A stretch of DNA of 64,000 bases from Xylanibacter caecicola (GTDB taxonomy: Bacteria; Bacteroidota; Bacteroidia; Bacteroidales; Bacteroidaceae): contig NZ_JABKKJ010000001.1 of NCBI RefSeq assembly GCF_013166515.1, forward strand, positions 248,001 to 312,000, written 5' to 3'. Each line of letters opens with the position of its first letter. Positions within the stretch are counted from its first letter, which is position 1. Under the pieces are notes generated by a model. The model searched no databases. It saw nothing but the letters and a program-made list of their open reading frames with translations, and was not told the origin of the DNA. Below, in pieces: positions 18,502-27,019 of this stretch. A program made the translations under genes and the position numbers.

Positions 18502-18509
18502 CAAAGATA
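18502..18509 (-). promoter_or_regulatory. -7 box of eno
   Basis: Minus-strand TATCTTTG about 50 bases before the eno ATG. No clear TTG is found at the expected -33 distance. Confidence 0.45.
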
Positions 18510-18698
18510 CTTTCATTTAACCAATATAGAGAATAAAGTACTTTCTTATTTCCTTTCATTTAATTTTTTTTAACCCGTTGCCGTCTCCCTGCCGATTTCA
18601 TACCCTTTTGCCCGTGCATCGCGGGAGATCACCCGCAGGCTTTGGTGGGGCATTTTAACAGGCTTTCTCCGTTGTATTGCAAACTGTCAATGAATGGC

Positions 18699-18815
18699 AT
18701 GCCAAAATACTAATACAGCACCAGTAGGGACATATTCTTGTATTTGTCCGTTTATAACATCATGATATTCAATGGCTGTTTGGCGGACAAATACAAGAAT
18801 ATGTCCCTACACGTT
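18699..18815. repeat. Nested palindromic element, copy 2
   Basis: Arms of 27 bp (18724-18750 and 18784-18810) identical to the inner arms of the element at 425-571, with a loop of the same 33-nt length and a similar sequence (TTTATAACA..). The flank CAAAATACTAATACAGCA matches CAAAATACTCATACAGCA of copy 1. It lies in the 593-base gap between divergent eno and the helicase gene; the rest of that gap holds the two promoters and the 22-bp array. Confidence 0.85.
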
Positions 18816-18828
18816 ATTATACGCCCGG

Positions 18829-18861
18829 TTGTTTATGTTTGGATACTTTTTGTTATCTTTG
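18829..18861 (+). promoter_or_regulatory. Promoter of the SF1 helicase gene
   Basis: TTG (18829-18831), 22-base spacer, TATCTTTG (18854-18861). The leader to the ATG is about 175 bases and contains the 22-bp array. Confidence 0.5.
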
Positions 18862-18921
18862 CATAGGACACACAGATGTTTATGCCGTTCCGGCACACGT
18901 GGAAAACTTCATGAGTGTGCC

Positions 18922-19031
18922 GCTTGTTTCCCGGAAGGTGACGTTTGGGCTTCCAATATGCCGCCTTTTAGACTCTGAAAGGCGGCATATTGGAGCCTGA
19001 AAGACGGTGTTTTGGAACCCAAAAGGTAAGA
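18922..19031. repeat. 22-bp periodic dyad array, array 2
   Basis: Units start at 18922, 18944, 18966, 18988 and 19010 (exact 22-base steps). Dyads include TTTTGGAACCCAAAA (perfect), TTTTAGACTCTGAAA and TTTGGGCTTCCAATA; linkers are TGCCGCC, GGCGGCA and GACGGTG. Units 18944 and 18966 also pair as a larger hairpin (CCAATATGCCGCCTTT with AAAGGCGGCATATTGG). It ends 12 bases before the helicase ATG, so it is in that gene's 5' untranslated leader. Confidence 0.72.
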
Positions 19032-19043
19032 TATTGAAAATCA

Positions 19044-20960
19044 ATGACATACAAACAATATAAAAATAACGCTCCTGTGCCTCCCGTTCAGGCGCTACTG
19101 ATGTTGCGCAAACTGCTCGAAACGGAGTATGAGGAGGAGAAGGAAGAATATCGCCGGCACAGCAATGCCGAGGCGTTGCCACGCAAGGTGAAGCGCGGCG
19201 ATGCCTGGTTTCCCGTGCGTATGGGGCGAAGCTATTACAATTCGCTAAACCAACAGGTGATAGAAGTGCACCGTACTGCCGATGACGATGTGGAGCATAA
19301 CTTCGAGTTCGGGCGACCGGTGTGTTTCTTTTCCGTGTCGGACAAGATAAGGTTCCATACCGTCACGGGTACCGTGAGCTATGTCGACGGCGACCGTATG
19401 GTGGTGTCGCTGCCCGACAGTTCGTCCATACCGGCACTGCAGAACATGGAGAACGCCGGTGTGCAGCTGTTCTTCGACGAGACGAGCTACCGTCTTATGT
19501 TCGAGGCTCTCGACCGTGCCATAAACGCCAAGGGCAACCGTCTTGCTTATCTGCGCGACCTGTTCGGCTCGCGCCGTGCACCCGAGACATTTACGTTTGC
19601 CCCGATGCGCTTTCCGTGGCTCAACTCCACACAGGAGCAGGCGGTGAACAATGTGCTGCGGGCAAAGGACGTGGCGGTGGTGCACGGACCTCCCGGAACG
19701 GGGAAGACAACGACACTTGTCGAAGCTATATACGAGACGCTGCACCGCGAGAACCAGGTGATGGTGTGCGCGCAGAGCAACATGGCGGTGGACTGGATAA
19801 GCGAGAAACTTGTGGACCGCGGCGTCAACGTTCTGCGTCTGGGCAACCCCACGCGTGTGAACGACAAGATGCTGTCGTTCACCTACGAACGTCGTTTCGA
19901 GGCACATCCCGACTATCCGCAGCTGTGGAGCATACGCAAGGCGATAAGAGAGCTGCGTGGCGCCCGAAACCGCAGATACGACGACAGCTATCACACAAAG
20001 TTGGACCGCCTGAAGAGCCGTGCCACGGAGATAGAGATACGCATAAACGCCGAAATGTTCGGCGAGGCGCGCGTGATAGCCTGCACACTGACGGGTGCCG
20101 CCAACCGCCTTTTGGATGGAATGAAGTTTGCCACATTGTTCATAGATGAGGCGGCGCAGGCTCTCGAACCTGCCTGCTGGATACCGTTGCGGCGCGCATC
20201 GCGCGTTATACTTGCCGGCGACCATTGTCAGCTGCCACCTACGGTGAAGAGTGTCGAATCCATGCGTGGCGGACTGGGCAGGACGCTCATGGAGCGCATA
20301 GCCGAGATTAAGCCCGAGGCGGTGACACTGCTAAAGATGCAGTATCGCATGAACGAGCGGATAATGAGGTTCTCGAGCGACTGGTTCTATGGCGGCATGG
20401 TGGAGAGCGCACCGCAGGTGGGACATCGCGGCATACTGGACTATGACACGCCGATGGTGTGGATTGACACATCGGAGATAGGTACGGACAATGACGGTCG
20501 ACCGCTGTTCGAGGAACAGTTTGTGGGCGAGAGCTTTGGCAGGATAAACAAGGCGGAGGCGATGCTGACACTTGCCACGCTCGAAAGCTATTTCAAGAAG
20601 ATAGGCAAACAGCGTGTGCTCGACGAGAGTATAGACGTGGGCGTTATCTCGCCCTACCGTGCACAGGTGCAATATGTGCGTCGGCTGATAAAGAAAAAGG
20701 AATTTTTCAAACCCTTCCGCCACCTCATCAGCATAAATACCGTGGACGGTTTTCAGGGACAGGAGCGCGACATAGTCCTAATATCCCTCGTGCGTGCCAA
20801 CGCCGAAGGGCAGATAGGTTTTCTTCGTGACCTGCGCCGCATGAACGTGGCGATGACGCGTGCCCGCATGAAACTCATCATTCTGGGCGATGCCGGTACG
20901 ATGACGCGCCATCCGTTTTACAAGAAACTGTATGAATACGTCAGGAGTTTGGAATTTTGA
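19044..20960 (+). CDS. Superfamily 1 Upf1/IGHMBP2-like DNA/RNA helicase
   Basis: 638 residues. Motif I GPPGTGKTT (215-223), motif II DEAAQALEP (about 367), motif III GDHCQLPPTV (about 391), GFQGQERD and motif VI NVAMTRAR (about 601) place it in SF1B, Upf1-like, with an N-terminal beta-barrel-like region before motif I. It should translocate on single-stranded nucleic acid; whether it works on DNA or RNA is not known for the bacterial forms. The last codons (LEF stop) merge into the GAATTACGAGTTT repeat. Confidence 0.9.
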   Translation: MTYKQYKNNAPVPPVQALLMLRKLLETEYEEEKEEYRRHSNAEALPRKVKRGDAWFPVRMGRSYYNSLNQQVIEVHRTADDDVEHNFEFGRPVCFFSVSDKIRFHTVTGTVSYVDGDRMVVSLPDSSSIPALQNMENAGVQLFFDETSYRLMFEALDRAINAKGNRLAYLRDLFGSRRAPETFTFAPMRFPWLNSTQEQAVNNVLRAKDVAVVHGPPGTGKTTTLVEAIYETLHRENQVMVCAQSNMAVDWISEKLVDRGVNVLRLGNPTRVNDKMLSFTYERRFEAHPDYPQLWSIRKAIRELRGARNRRYDDSYHTKLDRLKSRATEIEIRINAEMFGEARVIACTLTGAANRLLDGMKFATLFIDEAAQALEPACWIPLRRASRVILAGDHCQLPPTVKSVESMRGGLGRTLMERIAEIKPEAVTLLKMQYRMNERIMRFSSDWFYGGMVESAPQVGHRGILDYDTPMVWIDTSEIGTDNDGRPLFEEQFVGESFGRINKAEAMLTLATLESYFKKIGKQRVLDESIDVGVISPYRAQVQYVRRLIKKKEFFKPFRHLISINTVDGFQGQERDIVLISLVRANAEGQIGFLRDLRRMNVAMTRARMKLIILGDAGTMTRHPFYKKLYEYVRSLEF

Positions 20961-21073
20961 ATTACGAGTTTGAAGTTACGAATTACGAGTTTGGAATTAC
21001 GAATTACGAATTGGCGGGTTGTTGTCCCCGCACCAATTATAAATTAAAAATTATGAATTATAAATTATAAAAG
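20950..21073. repeat. 7-bp GAATTAC/ATTATAA array
   Basis: GAATTAC, GAGTTTG, AAGTTAC, GAATTAC, GAGTTTG, GAATTAC steps, then a GC-rich GGCGGG..CCCGC centre, then ATTATAA-type steps. It runs from the helicase stop to the next start codon. Confidence 0.75.
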
Positions 21074-21075
21074 CG

Positions 21076-21468
21076 ATGCTTGAACGTGACTATATCATGC
21101 GCCTTATCCGCGAGTTTATGGCGGCACTTGCCCGGATGCTTGAGAAAAAGGAGATTGAAGGCAGGCGCGAGGCTCTGCGAAAGCTTTATGAGCAGTATGT
21201 GGGACCATACGACTTCTACCACATAATGTCCGTGGACGACATCATGCAGTCGTTCACAAAATATCCCGAGAGCGAGCGTCTGTACCGCATGGAGATGCTT
21301 GCCGAGCTGTATTATGCCGAGGCGGACATGCTATCGGAGCCGGTACGCGGCAATATCATTTCACTTGCCATTAATCTTTTCAGTTTTATAGACCGCAACA
21401 GCAAGACATTTTCGTTTGAACGGAAAAGTAAGATGGAGAAGCTGAAGGAGTTAAGAATTAAGAGTTAA
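21076..21468 (+). CDS. Conserved small helical protein, function unknown
   Basis: 130 residues, predicted almost wholly alpha-helical and charged: RDYIMRLIREFMAALARMLEKK at the N-terminus, then FYHIMSVDDIMQSF and MLAELYYAEADML. No signal peptide or membrane segment. The N-terminal pattern recalls DUF6483-type proteins but I cannot confirm this. It lies between two repeat elements that bring its flanks; its last four codons (RIKS) are read from the TTAAGAATTAAGAG array. Codon use resembles the neighbours, which supports a real gene. Confidence 0.7.
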   Translation: MLERDYIMRLIREFMAALARMLEKKEIEGRREALRKLYEQYVGPYDFYHIMSVDDIMQSFTKYPESERLYRMEMLAELYYAEADMLSEPVRGNIISLAINLFSFIDRNSKTFSFERKSKMEKLKELRIKS

Positions 21469-21640
21469 GAATTTGCCGGCGCGCTTCATCAATTAGACTA
21501 ATTGGACTAATAAGACTAATATGACTTATAAGCCCTATATGGCTTATATGCTTTTTTGCAAAAAGTACCCCTGTAAACCCTCAATATTTAACTCTTAACT
21601 CTTAATTCTTAATTCTTAATTCTTAATTTCCTTAATTCTT
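21452..21640. repeat. Composite 7-bp/9-bp repeat element
   Basis: Left TTAAGAATTAAGAG array, a short GC block, then 9-bp steps (ATTAGACTA, ATTGGACTA, ATAAGACTA, ATATGACTT, ATAAGCCCT, ATATGGCTT), and a right array of TTAACTC/TTAATTC in the opposite orientation. It occupies the whole gap before argS, up to its -7 box. Confidence 0.82.
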
Positions 21641-21643
21641 TAT

Positions 21644-21651
21644 TACCTTTG
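21644..21651 (+). promoter_or_regulatory. -7 box of argS
   Basis: TACCTTTG, 26 bases before the ATG at 21677. The -33 position falls inside the repeat array and has no TTG. Confidence 0.45.
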
Positions 21652-21676
21652 CACCCGCAAATATATATAATAAGGT

Positions 21677-23494
21677 ATGAGTATAGAAAATAAGATATGC
21701 GGTTCGGTCATCAAGGCGGTGAAAGAACTTTACGGCGCGGACGTGCCGGAGACGATGGTGCAGTTGCAGAAGACAAAGCGCGAGTTTGAGGGAAACCTCA
21801 CGCTGGTGGTGTTCCCCTTTCTGAAGATATCGCGCAAGAAGCCGGAGGACACGGCGCAGGAGATAGGCGAATATCTTAAGGCGAACGACGAGAACATTTC
21901 TACATTCAACGTGGTGAAAGGATTTCTTAATCTTGTAATCGCCCCCGCGGCATGGATAGGGCTGCTCAACAGCATCAACGCCGACGAGAAATACGGCGAG
22001 AAGCAGGCGGGCGAAGACAGTCCGCTGGTGATGATAGAATATTCGTCGCCCAACACCAACAAACCCCTTCACCTCGGACATGTGCGCAACAACCTGCTCG
22101 GCTGGAGCCTTGCGCAGATAATGCAGGCAAACGGCAACAAAGTGGTGAAGACAAACATAGTGAACGACCGCGGCATACATATATGCAAGTCGATGCTTGC
22201 ATGGCTGAAATACGGCAACGGCGAGACACCGGAGACGAGCGGCAAGAAGGGCGACCACCTGATAGGCGACTACTATGTGGCTTTTGACAAGCACTATCGT
22301 GCGGAGGTGAAACAGCTCACGGAGCAGTATGTGGCAGAGGGCATGGGTGCCGAAGAGGCAGAGAAGAAAGCCAAAGAAGAGGCTCCGCTCATCAAGGAAG
22401 CTCACGAGATGTTGGTGAAGTGGGAGCAGAACGACCCCGAGGTGCGCGCCCTGTGGAAGAAGATGAACGACTGGGTTTATGCCGGCTTTGACGAGACGTA
22501 CAAGGCAATGGGCGTCGGTTTCGACAAGATATACTACGAGTCGGACACTTATCTTAAGGGTAAGGCGAAGGTGGAAGAGGGACTTGCAAAGGGACTCTTC
22601 TTCCGCAAGGACGACAACAGCGTGTGGGCTGACCTCACCGGCGAGGGACTCGACCAGAAACTTCTGCTGCGTTCGGACGGCACATCGGTATATATGACGC
22701 AGGACATCGGCACGGCGGAGATGCGTTTCAAGGATTATCCCATAGACAAGATGATATATGTTGTGGGCAACGAGCAGAACTACCACTTCCAGGTACTGTC
22801 TATATTGCTCGACCGTCTCGGCTTCAAGTGGGGTAAAGAGCTTGTACACTTCTCATACGGAATGGTGGAGCTGCCCAACGGAAAGATGAAGAGCCGCGAG
22901 GGAACCGTGGTGGACGCCGACGAGCTTGTTGCCGAAATGATATACGACGCGAAGAAGACGAGCGAAGAGCTGGGCAAGTTCAACGACATGACCGAGGAGG
23001 AGCGCAACGAGATTGCACGTATCGTAGGTATGGGAGCGTTGAAGTACTTCATCCTCAAGGTGGACGCACGCAAGAACATGCTGTTCAATCCGGAGGAGAG
23101 TATCGACTTCAACGGAAACACAGGACCGTTCATCCAGTACACATACGCCCGTATACGTAGCATCATGCGCAAGGCTGCGGAACAGCAGATTGCCGTTCCC
23201 GAGACGCTTGACAGCAACATGCCGCTGAACGACAAGGAAGTGGAGCTGATACAGAAGATGAGCGAATATGGCGCAGCGGTGGCTCAGGCTGGCAAGGACT
23301 ATAGTCCGAGCGGCATTGCCAACTACTGCTATGAGCTGACGAAGCAGTTCAACCAGTTCTATCACGACTACAGCATTCTGCGTGAGGAAGACCCCGCCAA
23401 GGTTCTCGTGCGCCTTGTTCTGGCACAGAACGTCGCCAAGACGATAAAGAACGGAATGGCGTTGCTGGGCATCGAAGTGCCGGAGAGAATGTGA
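21677..23494 (+). CDS. argS: Arginyl-tRNA synthetase
   Basis: 605 residues, class Ia. The N-terminal Add-1 domain (about 1-115) recognises the tRNA D loop; HLGHVRNN (HIGH motif) is in SSPNTNKPLHLGH; KMKSREG stands in for KMSKS, as is common in ArgRS; the C-terminal DALR anticodon-binding domain includes NYCYELTKQFNQFYHDY. It charges tRNA-Arg. The stop is 46 bases before the small four-helix-bundle gene. Confidence 0.97.
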   Translation: MSIENKICGSVIKAVKELYGADVPETMVQLQKTKREFEGNLTLVVFPFLKISRKKPEDTAQEIGEYLKANDENISTFNVVKGFLNLVIAPAAWIGLLNSINADEKYGEKQAGEDSPLVMIEYSSPNTNKPLHLGHVRNNLLGWSLAQIMQANGNKVVKTNIVNDRGIHICKSMLAWLKYGNGETPETSGKKGDHLIGDYYVAFDKHYRAEVKQLTEQYVAEGMGAEEAEKKAKEEAPLIKEAHEMLVKWEQNDPEVRALWKKMNDWVYAGFDETYKAMGVGFDKIYYESDTYLKGKAKVEEGLAKGLFFRKDDNSVWADLTGEGLDQKLLLRSDGTSVYMTQDIGTAEMRFKDYPIDKMIYVVGNEQNYHFQVLSILLDRLGFKWGKELVHFSYGMVELPNGKMKSREGTVVDADELVAEMIYDAKKTSEELGKFNDMTEEERNEIARIVGMGALKYFILKVDARKNMLFNPEESIDFNGNTGPFIQYTYARIRSIMRKAAEQQIAVPETLDSNMPLNDKEVELIQKMSEYGAAVAQAGKDYSPSGIANYCYELTKQFNQFYHDYSILREEDPAKVLVRLVLAQNVAKTIKNGMALLGIEVPERM

Positions 23495-23534
23495 TTTAAT
23501 TTATAATTCATAATTGATAATTTATAATTCTGGG
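23491..23534. repeat. Short ATTATAA-type array
   Basis: TTTATAATTCATAATTGATA with TTTATAATTC behind it, in about 7-base steps, right after the argS stop and just before the start of the four-helix-bundle gene. Confidence 0.6.
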
Positions 23535-23540
23535 GACGCG

Positions 23541-23909
23541 ATGAGGGGGCGTGAGGACAATGCGGTTGTGCAGAAAAGCTATGATTTCAGCCTGAGATGC
23601 GTCAAGTTGTACAAGTATCTGTGCGACAATGGCGGCAATTATATAATAGGTAAGCAACTGTTGAGAAGCGGAACGAGTGTATGCGCCAACGTCAGAGAGT
23701 CGCAACGGGCACAGACAAAGCCCGATTTTATTACGAAATTGTATATCGCCCTGAAAGAAGCAAGCGAGACAGAGTATTGGATAGAGTTGTTGAGAGATGC
23801 CGAATATATATCGGTGAAGCAGGCAGACTGCATGCAGGCAGACTGCATAGAGCTTATAAAGCTGCTTACATCGATTATAAAGTCGGTAAAGGAAAACAGC
23901 AAACAATAG
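23541..23909 (+). CDS. Four-helix bundle protein (S23/IVP family)
   Basis: 122 residues from the ATG at 23541. The pattern SYDFSLRCVKLYKYL, IIGKQLLRSGTSVCANVRES and KLYIALKEASETEYWIELL is the four-helix-bundle family first seen in 23S rRNA intervening sequences; free-standing copies are frequent in Bacteroidota, function unknown. No rRNA is nearby. A 15-bp tandem duplication (about 23820-23849) repeats QADCM/QADCI. An in-frame ATG at 23514 lies inside the flanking repeat and is less likely. Confidence 0.85.
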   Translation: MRGREDNAVVQKSYDFSLRCVKLYKYLCDNGGNYIIGKQLLRSGTSVCANVRESQRAQTKPDFITKLYIALKEASETEYWIELLRDAEYISVKQADCMQADCIELIKLLTSIIKSVKENSKQ

Positions 23910-23911
23910 TC

Positions 23912-24024
23912 CTCCTCAATTATAAATTATCAATTGTAGATTATCAATCGCATCCCACCCGATTATAAATTGTCAATCGTATCCCCTCCCAATTATAAAT
24001 TATAAATTATGAATTATAAATTAT
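23912..24024. repeat. ATTATAA-type array forming the start of the RNase H gene
   Basis: Repeated AATTATAAATTAT / TTATCAAT blocks separated by CCCACCCG and CCCCTCCC. The final copy reads ATTATGAATTATAAATTATC, so the start codon and first codons (MNYKLS) of the next gene come from the repeat. Confidence 0.7.
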
Positions 24025-24479
24025 CCGACGTTCCCGACTGGCGTAACGACACTGTGCTGCCGTTGCACAAGGACGTGAAAGCCGCCGCATGGGCGGTGGA
24101 TGCGGCGTGCAGCGGCAATCCCGGTCCCATGGAATACAGGGGTGTGGACCTTGCCACTGGCGCGACGGTGTTTCACTTCGGACCGCTCCGCGGCACCAAC
24201 AACATAGGCGAGTTTCTTGCCATTGTGCACGCCATGGCGCTTATGGAGCGGCAGGGGATAAAGGACAAGGTTATATACAGCGACAGCTACAACGCCATTC
24301 TGTGGGTGAGCAAGAAGAAGTGCAAGACAAAGCTGGAGCGTAATGCCGCGACGGAGCAGCTTTACGGCATCATAGAACGTGCCGAGGCGTGGCTGAGGAC
24401 GCATGAGGTGAGGGTGCCCGTGATAAAGTGGGAGACAGCGAAGTGGGGCGAGGTGCCTGCCGACTTCGGGCGGAAATGA
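24009..24479 (+). CDS. Ribonuclease H family protein
   Basis: 156 residues with an RNase H1 fold and the four acidic residues in place: Asp in AVDAACSGNPG, Glu in NNIGEFLAIVHAM, Asp in IYSDSYNAILWV and a C-terminal Asp in PADFGRK. It should degrade the RNA strand of RNA/DNA hybrids. There is no N-terminal hybrid-binding (viroplasmin) domain. The start is provided by the preceding repeat; an alternative GTG or later start cannot be excluded, though the first catalytic Asp is about 30 residues in. Confidence 0.87.
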   Translation: MNYKLSDVPDWRNDTVLPLHKDVKAAAWAVDAACSGNPGPMEYRGVDLATGATVFHFGPLRGTNNIGEFLAIVHAMALMERQGIKDKVIYSDSYNAILWVSKKKCKTKLERNAATEQLYGIIERAEAWLRTHEVRVPVIKWETAKWGEVPADFGRK

Positions 24480-24535
24480 CGCGGCATGCGGTGCGGCGGC
24501 AAGGGCATGGAAGTTCTTTTTTTATGCCTGATATA

Positions 24536-24566
24536 TTGTAAGATAGCATCTTTTTTGTTAATTTTG
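24536..24566 (+). promoter_or_regulatory. Promoter of the AraC-family gene
   Basis: TTG (24536-24538), 20-base spacer, TAATTTTG (24559-24566). A GTG that could open a longer frame is part of this -7 box, so the ATG at 24593 is the likely start. Confidence 0.62.
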
Positions 24567-24592
24567 TGGGTAAAGGAGCAAAGTATTTGTAT

Positions 24593-25495
24593 ATGGAAAA
24601 GGTGATAAGGATAGACTCGGCAGAGTCTTACAACAGCATTTACGGTTTTGAGACGCACCACCCTTTGGTTGCGGTGGTAGACCTTCACGGCACCGATCCG
24701 TCGGCACTTCCTGTTGAAACGACGTTCAGCTACGGCATGTATGCCGTCTTTCTGAAGCAGACATATTGCGGGGATATCACCTACGGACGCCAGCCATACG
24801 ACTATCAGGAGGGTACGGTGACGAGTTTCGCGCCTGGGCAGGTGGTCCATGTGAAGCGTGTGCCCGACTTCAAGCCCAACGCCATCGGGCTTCTTTTCCA
24901 TCCTGACCTTATCCGCGGCACGTCGCTGGCACGCGAGATGAAGCGATACTCGTTCTTTTCCTATTCCTCGCGCGAGGCGCTGCACCTCTCCGAAGAGGAG
25001 AAGACGATTTTCTGCGACTGTCTTGCACGTATAAAGGAAGAGACGGAGCGACCAGCCGACCGTCACTCGCGTAAGATTATATGCAGCAACATAGAGATGC
25101 TTCTCGATTACTGCATGCGCTTTTACGAGCGTCAGTTCGTTACGCGCAAGGAGGCGAACCACGACGTGCTGACGAAGTTCGAGAGCGAGATGAACCGCTA
25201 CTTCGAGGGCGGCAAGCCTGCTCATGAGGGTCTGCCGTCGGTGAAGTATTTTGCCGAACAGTGTTTCCTGTCGCCCAATTACTTCGGCGATCTGATAAAG
25301 AAGGAGACGGGGCGCACGCCGCAGGAGTATATCCGCGTGAAGATAATAGAGCTTGCCAAGGACGAACTGCTCGGCACCACGCGCACGATAAGCGAGATAA
25401 GCAACAGGCTGGGCTTTCAGTATTCGCAGCACTTCAACCGCTTCTTCAAGCGCGCCACGGGCAAGACGCCGGGCGAATACAGACTGATGCAATGA
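24593..25495 (+). CDS. AraC family transcriptional regulator
   Basis: About 300 residues. The N-terminal part (about 10-160) is a cupin-like effector/dimerisation region; the C-terminal 100 residues are a double helix-turn-helix with FLSPNYFGDLIKKETGRTP and ISNRLGFQYSQHFNRFFK. The next gene (CE7 esterase) begins within or just after its stop (ATGA overlap at 25492, or ATG at 25513), so the regulator may act on that gene or sense its products. No effector can be inferred from sequence. Confidence 0.9.
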   Translation: MEKVIRIDSAESYNSIYGFETHHPLVAVVDLHGTDPSALPVETTFSYGMYAVFLKQTYCGDITYGRQPYDYQEGTVTSFAPGQVVHVKRVPDFKPNAIGLLFHPDLIRGTSLAREMKRYSFFSYSSREALHLSEEEKTIFCDCLARIKEETERPADRHSRKIICSNIEMLLDYCMRFYERQFVTRKEANHDVLTKFESEMNRYFEGGKPAHEGLPSVKYFAEQCFLSPNYFGDLIKKETGRTPQEYIRVKIIELAKDELLGTTRTISEISNRLGFQYSQHFNRFFKRATGKTPGEYRLMQ

Positions 25496-25512
25496 CAAGA
25501 CACACGATAAAA

Positions 25513-26832
25513 ATGAAAAGCAGATTTATTCTTATTACATTGTTTCTGTGCTGCTGCCTCGTGAGGAGCGGCGCGGAGAACTATCCCTATCGCTCGGACG
25601 TGCTGTGGGTGACCGTGCCCGACCATGCCGACTGGCTCTATGAGACGGGTGAGAAGGCGGTTGTGGACGTGCAGCTCTACAGGTATGGCATTCCCGAGGA
25701 CGCCGTGGTGAGCTATTCCGTGGCGGACGACATGATGAAAGGCGACGTCGACGGCACGGTGAAGCTGAGCCGGGGCAGGGCGCGCGTGAACATCGGCACA
25801 AGAAAGACGCCGGGCTTCCGCGACCTCCGACTGACGGCGACCGTCGGCGGAAAGAAATACAGTCATCATATAAAGGTGGGCTTCTCGGTGGACAAGATAC
25901 GCCCCTTCACCAAGGAACCGGCGGACTTCATGGAGTACTGGAAAGACGGCATCGACGAGATGCGGGCACGCCCTCTTGCGTTCACGAAGGAGCTTGCCCG
26001 GGAGTATTGCACGCCGAAGATGGACTGCTTCCTCGTCAGGCTCGAGCTTAACGGCCGGGGGCAGGCGGTCTACGGATATCTTTTCATACCCAAGGATGCC
26101 GCCGCCGGCAGCTGTCCCGCCGTGCTCTGCCCTCCTGGAGCGGGCATAAAGACGATAAAGGAGCCGCTGCGCCACCGCTACTATGGCGAGAACGGCTTTA
26201 TAAGGCTCGAGATGGAGATACACGGACTGGACCCGCGGCTGCCCGAACCGATGTTTCGCGACATCAGCAACGCCTTCAACGGGCGCGACAACGGGTATCT
26301 TGCAAACGGACTGGACAACCGCGACCGCTACTACATGAGGCGCGTTTATCTCGCCCTCGTGCGGGCGCTGGACCTGCTCGCGTCGCTGCCCCAGTGGGAC
26401 GGTACGAACCTTGCGGTGCAGGGCGGCAGTCAGGGTGGCGCCCTGGCGATAGTGGCGGCGGCTCTGGACAGTCGCGTCACGCAGTGCGTTGTCAACCACC
26501 CCGCGCTGAGCGACATGGCGGCATACTCCGCCGGAAAGACCGGAGGGTATCCTCACTTCAACAAGATGATGGGCATGATGACGACGGACAACATCAGGAC
26601 GATGGCGTATTACGACGTGGTGAACTTCGCCCGTCATGTCAAGGCGGATACCTACATGACGTGGGGCTATAACGACGACACGTGCCCGCCGACGACGAGC
26701 TATGCCGTGTGGAACGTACTTTCGTGTCCGAAAGAATCGCTTATAACGCCGATAAACGAGCACTGGACGTCGGACGCAACGGAGTACGGACAGTTCGAAT
26801 GGATAAGGCGCCACCTCCGGAAAAAGCCTTGA
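25513..26832 (+). CDS. CE7 acetyl xylan esterase-like carbohydrate deacetylase
   Basis: 439 residues with a Sec signal peptide (FILITLFLCCCLVRSGA), then an N-terminal beta domain (to about 150) and an alpha/beta-hydrolase AXE1 domain. Likely triad: Ser306 in GGSQGG, Asp388/389 in YNDDTCPP, His417 in NEHW. Family enzymes remove acetyl groups from xylo- or other oligosaccharides; the pectin enzymes nearby make acetylated pectin fragments possible targets. An upstream ATG at 25492, overlapping the AraC stop, would add seven residues. GC-rich relative to the ribosomal genes. Confidence 0.87.
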   Translation: MKSRFILITLFLCCCLVRSGAENYPYRSDVLWVTVPDHADWLYETGEKAVVDVQLYRYGIPEDAVVSYSVADDMMKGDVDGTVKLSRGRARVNIGTRKTPGFRDLRLTATVGGKKYSHHIKVGFSVDKIRPFTKEPADFMEYWKDGIDEMRARPLAFTKELAREYCTPKMDCFLVRLELNGRGQAVYGYLFIPKDAAAGSCPAVLCPPGAGIKTIKEPLRHRYYGENGFIRLEMEIHGLDPRLPEPMFRDISNAFNGRDNGYLANGLDNRDRYYMRRVYLALVRALDLLASLPQWDGTNLAVQGGSQGGALAIVAAALDSRVTQCVVNHPALSDMAAYSAGKTGGYPHFNKMMGMMTTDNIRTMAYYDVVNFARHVKADTYMTWGYNDDTCPPTTSYAVWNVLSCPKESLITPINEHWTSDATEYGQFEWIRRHLRKKP

Positions 26833-26885
26833 AAACATACTGCGGAGCGTCTCTTTTCACAGAGAGAGGCGATATATGGAATTTT

Positions 26886-27005
26886 GGATCGATCGAAAAT
26901 AATTTTTGGATCGATCCAAAATTTTTTCTGGAACGTTCCAAAATTTCTTCCGGCACGTTCCAAAAATTTTTTTGGATCGATCCAAAATTTCGTCCGGCAC
27001 GTGCC
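26886..27005. repeat. 22-bp periodic palindrome array, array 4
   Basis: Six 10-bp cores start at 26886, 26908, 26930, 26952, 26974 and 26996, each 22 bases apart: GGATCGATCG, GGATCGATCC, GGAACGTTCC, GGCACGTTCC, GGATCGATCC, GGCACGTGCC. Four are perfect palindromes although their sequences differ, because both half-sites changed together. The 12-base linkers are almost pure A then T runs (AAAATTTTTTCT, AAAAATTTTTTT). It lies 53 bases after the CE7 stop and has no coding meaning (period not divisible by three). Confidence 0.92.
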
Positions 27006-27019
27006 CCGTTTGCAGGGGG

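Noticed and set aside
21632..22849. 405-codon minus-strand open frame opposite argS
   Set aside because: Antisense shadow of a full-length arginyl-tRNA synthetase.
23541..23909. 23S rRNA intervening sequence
   Set aside because: The encoded protein belongs to the family named after such sequences, but there is no rRNA around it.
24566..24592. GTG start for the AraC regulator
   Set aside because: The GTG is part of the promoter -7 box TAATTTTG, so it should not be in the mRNA.
25417..26838. 473-codon minus-strand open frame opposite the CE7 gene
   Set aside because: Antisense of a well-recognised esterase; composition typical of a shadow frame.
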